Shown here piece after piece: positions 59,041 through 64,000 of a DNA stretch of 64,000 nt (within the stretch, counting starts at the first letter, position 1; the number at the start of each line of letters is the position of its first letter). The notes under the pieces were generated by a model. That model did not search any database and had not been told where the DNA came from. It was given only the letters and a program-made list of their open reading frames with translations. The translations under genes were made by a program, and so were the position numbers. The stretch lies in NCBI GenBank assembly GCA_016490735.1, contig JAEMWC010000209.1, positions 958,501-1,022,500 on the forward strand, written 5' to 3'. This stretch comes from Pachyseris speciosa. Taxonomy: Eukaryota > Cnidaria > Anthozoa > Scleractinia > Pachyseridae.

Positions 59041-59890
59041 TTCAATGTCAGTTCTTTACGTTTGTGTAAAGACACGTACAGGTGCGTAAAGACAGTTCGC
59101 TCTAAAACTAGTCTTTCTATTTTTCGGTGCTCAACAAATCTAGATATTTGAGCATCTTACGATTTTATTGAATAATCTGCCCTTTTTTTTCGAAGACTCC
59201 AATACGTTTCAATGTCAATTCTTTACTTTTGTGTAAAGACACGTACAGGTGCGTCAAGTTCACCAGTTTCCGGCTTTCGTGATGCCCCGTTTGCTTACGT
59301 AAAGGACTGAGGTCCTTTACACGAACGAAGTTGAATGGTAAGGAAGGCTTTTTAAAGTACTATTAAAATGCCTACAGCTCAGGTAATGCAGCTCAGTTTT
59401 TGATGTTATTTTATGTAAATTTAGTCATCGAAAGTACTCCCGTACTTAATTTATAGCGCTCTGAGACAATCGATACATGCTTTTTCATGCCGTGATTTGT
59501 TATCACTGCAAATATTTATTAAAGCGTTTCCTGTTGTTACATGGTTTTGAGACTTTTTTTAGGAGTTGATTCCTTGCCATACTTTAGGACCACAACATTA
59601 CACAAAGTATGCTCTTAAGGGGAAAGTTTTGCGAATGATTTTGAAATAAGGGCATTCTGGCGTTTTCCATTCCAATGTTCCTGAATACGTCCTGTCAGAG
59701 TGAGTAATTCACAGCTGAATTCACTAATTCTTTATACTTTCTTGAAGATGCGTAAAGCGGAAAAGGCTTCGAGAGGGTCGACATGGTTCTTCTTGTTTCT
59801 GTAAAGACGCGTAAAGGCGGCTAAACGTATGTACAGTCATCAGTTACGGCTTTCGTAATGACCCGTAAATTTACGTAAAGAACGTCCCTT
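59040..59890. repeat. Array of CGTAAAG/CTTTACG motifs
   Basis: GTAAAGAC(A/G)CGTACAGG, GCGTAAAG and TTTACG variants recur at least 15 times in both orientations. It sits inside the right CACTG end of the 19-kb candidate, but has its own motif, so it may belong to a different nested element. Confidence 0.55.
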
Positions 59891-60375
59891 ACCCTTCCGA
59901 ATAGACTACTGGACGAGTTTTCTCATTGAGTTTGCCATAACTGCAAACATATTAAACGTTTCGGGCCCGATGTCACACAGTTGTCTGACTTACTGGGTTC
60001 TTTTTAGGGATTGATTCGTTGTCACACTATAGGAGCATGACATTAGAAAACGTATGACTTAAAGAACACTTGCGAATGATTCTGGACAAAGGGTATTCGG
60101 GCGTATTCCATTCGAATATTCCAGAATACGTCACGTGTGGTGTACGTATAGAATACTCTAGGATTCTAAGGAGTCAAGAACACGTATTCGAAGCAAGAAT
60201 ATTCTTGAATACTCAGCTTTTTACGCAGTGTATCATATCACACAACTTCAAGTGACGTCGTGGAAATGAACAAGAATGATCATTTGCCACGCTCCCCTCA
60301 GTTGTTTGTCAGAGACCGAGTGACTTAAGACAGTTAATAACAGGACAGACGCATGAAAAACTGACGTCAATTTGT

Positions 60376-61000
60376 TAAATTGATGACTTTGTTACTGTAG
60401 AGGTGAATTGCGTGAGAGGCCATCATTTGACATAAGTAAAGAAAATCTCTCATTTTTTTCTTTTATTGAGCAAGGTTTCGAAGTGGTGGATATGCGTGAT
60501 CCTGTTAGTGTCTTTATTTGTGAGAGCAGATAATGTCATCGATGTGTAAAATACCCTCGAGGGATAATCATGAATTGGTGCCTTAGAGTCTACAGAACAT
60601 AAAAGAGAGAACACTGAAAGAAATAGGTTTTGACCCGAAACAGAAATTTCTTTGAAAATCAATGACCCATCCAACCAACCACTGATAACCACCCCATGAT
60701 ACGTTCTTTTCGTTGTAAGTGTTTATCACAACCGAAGAAAAGATATAACACTCAAGAAGTCGGCTTCCTTTCACAATACTACAACGCTTTTGGTGAGCTG
60801 AACCGAAACGGGGTGTTGTTGAAATTGCTGAACCCTAAATTTGGATAACATTATTACCAACGGAATACTTAGTGGATATGCATACACTCAAAGATCAATT
60901 GCTACGCAAACAGTCTGCTCCCAAGCTCTGAGAGTCCGATAGCAAAGGTAAGTTTTATTTTGCTTCTACTCGAGTGTGGTTATGTAGCTCATCTGGTCTT
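60376..61000. repeat. Right copy of the 630-bp direct repeat
   Basis: Same orientation as 39897-40523, starting 146 bp outside the right CACTG end. It contains about 66 bp (GTTTCGAAGTGGTGGATATG region) that the left copy lacks. Confidence 0.7.
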
Positions 61001-62460
61001 ACGAGGAGTTATCTTGACAAAAGGCTCAGTATGGTATAAATGAACGCATTTCTCCTTCACTGTTCCTTTGTTGCGTTGTTTTAAGAGTCTTTTTTACGTA
61101 CGCTAAAAACCTGACTGTTGCATTTCGGTCGAAAACACGTACATTCTCCTTTCAGCGCTGCAGTCTCCGTGCGTAAAGTCGAATCTTAATGCTTTGTTTT
61201 ACTTTCCTTATATATACTTATCAATGCTTGATTCGTCTTGAGTTTGTAACTGAAACAGATATATTTTTTTGCTCAAAGAACAAAACAGTTGTGTACGGTG
61301 CGTGAAGCTTGCGTGTGGTTGTGTATAAAATTCAAAAATACATAGCTAGTAGTTCAGCAGTTTGAAGCTTCACTAATCTAAATAACGTCGCTGTGTCGTA
61401 GCCTATTCGATTACAATACTCTCTATTTCGAGGGCAAAAAACCGCGATGCGATTGGCTTGCCGTATATTTATCTCACCTAGTTTCCATTGTTTTTGGTCT
61501 GCGACTCTGGGGCTCGTTTTGATAGAATGTCAGATGGCTCTCAGCTTATCCCAAATTCGTGTCTTATCTACTCTGACAATGTCGAGCTTTGCACTAGAAG
61601 CTAGAGATTAATATACAGGTCATGAAAATCCCTAGGTTTTCATAGTAGCGGCGAACCCGAGATCGAAGAACTGCTCAATGGCTCTCTGTTTCGGTCCGAC
61701 TTCGCCAGTAGAGTGCGATTTATGGCTAAATCGGAGAATAGTGAAATATGAACTTCAACTACGATTCTTCCGATTCTACGATTTTGCCTTAACATTGTTA
61801 TGAAGGTGATGTACCATTCTACGATTCTTCCGATTTTACGATTTTACCTTAAGATAGTGATGTACCGATTCTAAGATTCTTTTGACACTTGGAATATTTC
61901 AAGTCTGCTGCAAAGTCATAACACACTCTTCGCTGATCTTTCAAGTTCTTATTACTGTCGCTTTCAGGCAAAGGACAATCTTCATAATAGCTGTAGTGGT
62001 AAACCTTGTTACAAGTTTTTCAGTTGCCATTAAAGAGGAGGACGAAAGGGCAACCGGCAAAAAACTAATCGCCCAAAACCGCAAAATTGCAACTAAATTT
62101 CGTCCAAAACCGAAAACCGAAATAAAGTCCTCATTGAAAAAGTTTTGGTAGTCTTCATAATCACTCTTTCCATTATTTAATTTTTACACATCTGAACTTG
62201 TTTTACTTTCTGAAGTTCTATCTGCGTCTGATGTTTACTCGTTAGAACAGAACTCATCGTAGTCTAAAAGAATGCTTATTGTTTTTGTAAATCGGCTCCG
62301 CAGACCTATAGCAATGTGAAGCTAGACAAAATTGCACAATAACATGAATGTAGGTGATTTTTGTTTAAAAGAAACACCACATTCCGAAGTTACTTTTTGA
62401 CTGTCACTCACAGAATTTTCGTTTGTGTAGGCACAATGACAGCCTCATTTTACAACCAAA
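61001..62460. other. Non-coding stretch with a short tandem repeat
   Basis: At 61761-61885 a 60-bp unit (TTCTACGATTCTTCCGATT, TACGATTTT(G/A)CCTTAA) occurs twice. The 89-codon ORF at 61882-62151 has a hydrophobic stretch (TIFIIAVVVNLVTSFSVAI) then a basic tail, but no recognised family. No gene is claimed. Confidence 0.4.
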
Positions 62461-63309
62461 CAAGAGGCTACAATTAGCCTAAACCCGGGCTTGCAAAAAA
62501 CAGTATTGTATCCCTAACTTAGTGCTAAACAAAAGAATAGAGGGAAGTCTGTCTTTCTTACATCGGACGCATTGTGTTTAGCTTGTGTTGGAGTCTTGTA
62601 AAAAATATTTCTAAAAGAACAAGAAAAAGAGAAACAGAAAAAATAAAGCCCGTGATATATATATACCACTAATGGACATCGAACCCGGTTTAGCTGCGTC
62701 GCAGGCAGGAACAATGACCTTTAGGCCACAGAGGTTTATCATTATGCAGGGGTGATAAAAATAGTGTATTGATTCCAAAAAAAACTAAGCACACTTGTTT
62801 TCGCTTCGATGGATAATTGTTTGAGAAAGGAAACGCTTATCGAACGATGTAGGATTTTTTCGCATAAATGTGAATGGAGTCTCGGTGAAATGTGAGTAGA
62901 AAATTAATTAGCAGAGTGAAACTGTTTACAAATACGTCAATCCAGGGTCATTTGAAACACAAGAAAGGAACGTTTCTGGACAGTTTCAAGGGACGCTAGT
63001 ACATTTGTAAAAACTAATCGCTTATCATTCAAAAATTAAAAAGTCCAGAAATTAAAATAGTAAATTAACTACCTGTCAAAGTCTCAGGGGTGTATGATAT
63101 CCCGTACTTGAGTTATTCAACAAAATGTACATCTCAATGGAGCGGATACGGGGAACACGGCAGTCCATCTGGAGGTAAATTTTGGTCATGTTAAGAGCTT
63201 TCTTCTCGCTGTTGAACTTGCAAACATTCGTATAGACACTTCTCTTAACATATTAGTTGTTCAGACTTCAAAGACACAAGGTGAATCGACGTTTTCCGAT
63301 ACGTGACAA
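62461..63309 (-). mobile_element. Inverted partial copy of the right part of the 6.2-kb element
   Basis: 62461-62933 is the inverse of 52675-53226 (AAACAGTTTCACTCTGCTAA to CAAGAGGCTACAATTAGCC). 63131-63309 is the inverse of about 52033-52195. Between them 62934-63130 holds unrelated sequence where the other copy has the CTCAGACC units. The first copy also has about 75 bp (53018-53090) missing here. Confidence 0.7.
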
Positions 63310-63400
63310 CAAGTATCATTCTTGCTGTTCGCGCGAGACGCGCGCAGCCCGGGTAACAAACGTGAACGGAGCGAGTAAGCGAAATGTTATGCCCGCGATG

Positions 63401-63819
63401 CCCGGGGGGGTTACTCGCAGAAAAATTGGGTGGGGGTGTACGGCTCGCTTCCCAAAACCCTTACCCTATTATGACTAAAATCTGCGATATTTCCTACCCT
63501 ATTTATGACCTGACCAAAAATTCGAAACCCTATTTATGACTTGACCATGACATCAAAATCCTGTTAAAATACCGTGAACATAATTTGTGAAGGGCTTTTG
63601 CTGATTTTCTTTTCGATAATGGTGCAAAAGTGGCTTCTTCTTAAAAACATACCCAAATCAAGGCTAGAGAACAAAAACCATACCCTATTTATGACCAAAA
63701 TAGCCAAAATAAGCTAAAATCGATACCCTATTTATGACCAAAACGGCTGAAAAACCATACCCTTTGGGGCCGCACATACCTATATAGCCCATATAAGGGA
63801 ATACCCCACTCCCCCAGGG
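63401..63819. mobile_element. hAT-like MITE with CCCGGGGG end (relative of 6397-6803)
   Basis: It starts CCCGGGGGGG TTACTC and ends TACCCCACTCCCCCAGGG, with internal TACCCTATTTATGAC repeats. The flanks CCGCGATG (63393-63400) and CCGCAATG (63820-63827) match at seven of eight bases. Confidence 0.7.
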
Positions 63820-64000
63820 CCGCAATGGTCCACTGAGTCTAAGGTTAAAGTCCACAAGATATTATGACAGCCGCTATCCTACGAGCAGTGGGTTTCTCCT
63901 GCGCCAAACGAGAGATAAACCACTGTGTGCAACCGTCTGCTTTTCCATCGAGCATTCGCGAATTCTTCATGCCCATTCATTGATGTCAATTTTATTTGTC

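Larger units (their letters stand above)
41356..60230. mobile_element. Candidate 19-kb EnSpm/CACTA-like element (terminal pair)
   Basis: The left end at 41356 reads CACTGCGCGAAAAGCC and the right end at 60230 is inverted CACTGCGTAAAAAGCT; 19 of the first 24 bases agree and all five differences are transitions. TAT lies just outside both (41353-41355, 60231-60233). The subterminal motif is GAATA(C/T)G with its complement CGTATTC, dense at 41360-41790 and 60085-60225. No transposase ORF is seen. The interval contains a Penelope copy, the 6.2-kb TIR element and an intact LINE. One large nested element or two separate ends are both possible. Confidence 0.45.

Overview
The window is animal nuclear DNA. 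Its two recognisable host genes are split by GT-AG introns, and almost everything else is transposable-element sequence. The mix of CR1/L2-type LINEs whose N-termini carry NPGP motifs, Penelope-like elements with GIY-YIG endonucleases, tRNA-derived SINEs and many hAT-like MITEs points to a cnidarian, most likely an anthozoan such as a stony coral. That placement is inference from repeat content; no species marker is visible.

Host genes. At 174-1873 (+) are the last four exons of a gene ending in the C-terminal domain of neuralized-like protein 4 (NEURL4). At 29098-35305 (+) is a near-complete potassium-dependent sodium/calcium exchanger (NCKX, SLC24 family). Both alpha repeats are present with their ion-coordinating Glu and Asp. 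The reading frame closes exactly only if an 8-nt micro-exon is included and a one-base homopolymer defect in exon 1 is allowed for. Two weaker possible genes are an exon-like ORF at 15140-15255 (-) and a decayed coiled-coil ORF at 46488-46783 (-).

Retroelements. Four CR1/L2-group LINE copies carry recognisable ORF2 sequence: an internally deleted one (4255-5755, -), a longer broken one (7389-10895, -), a 3' remnant (28185-28920, -) and one with intact ORF1 and ORF2 (53750-about 58140, -). A further LINE remnant lies at 36345-37063 (+). Four Penelope-like fragments lie near 22, 38, 40.7 and 44 kb. The 22-kb copy carries a hammerhead-ribozyme-like core. tRNA-derived SINEs lie at 16.5-16.9, 21.2 and 31.7 kb.

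DNA elements. Several MITEs have clear 7-8 bp target duplications. An element with 220-bp inverted repeats between two TTAA sites sits in an NCKX intron. A 2-kb TIR element (13030-15008) hosts a nested 447-bp one. Two very long pairs of inverted termini beginning CACTG and flanked by 3-bp repeats (10928/26982 and 41356/60230) look like the ends of 16- and 19-kb EnSpm/CACTA-like elements. Each has its own short subterminal motif. Inside the second lies a 6.2-kb element with perfect 20-bp TIRs (47447-53633) that contains a nearly perfect 1.45-kb-arm palindrome. These nested elements with family-specific subterminal motif arrays are the least explained structure in the window.
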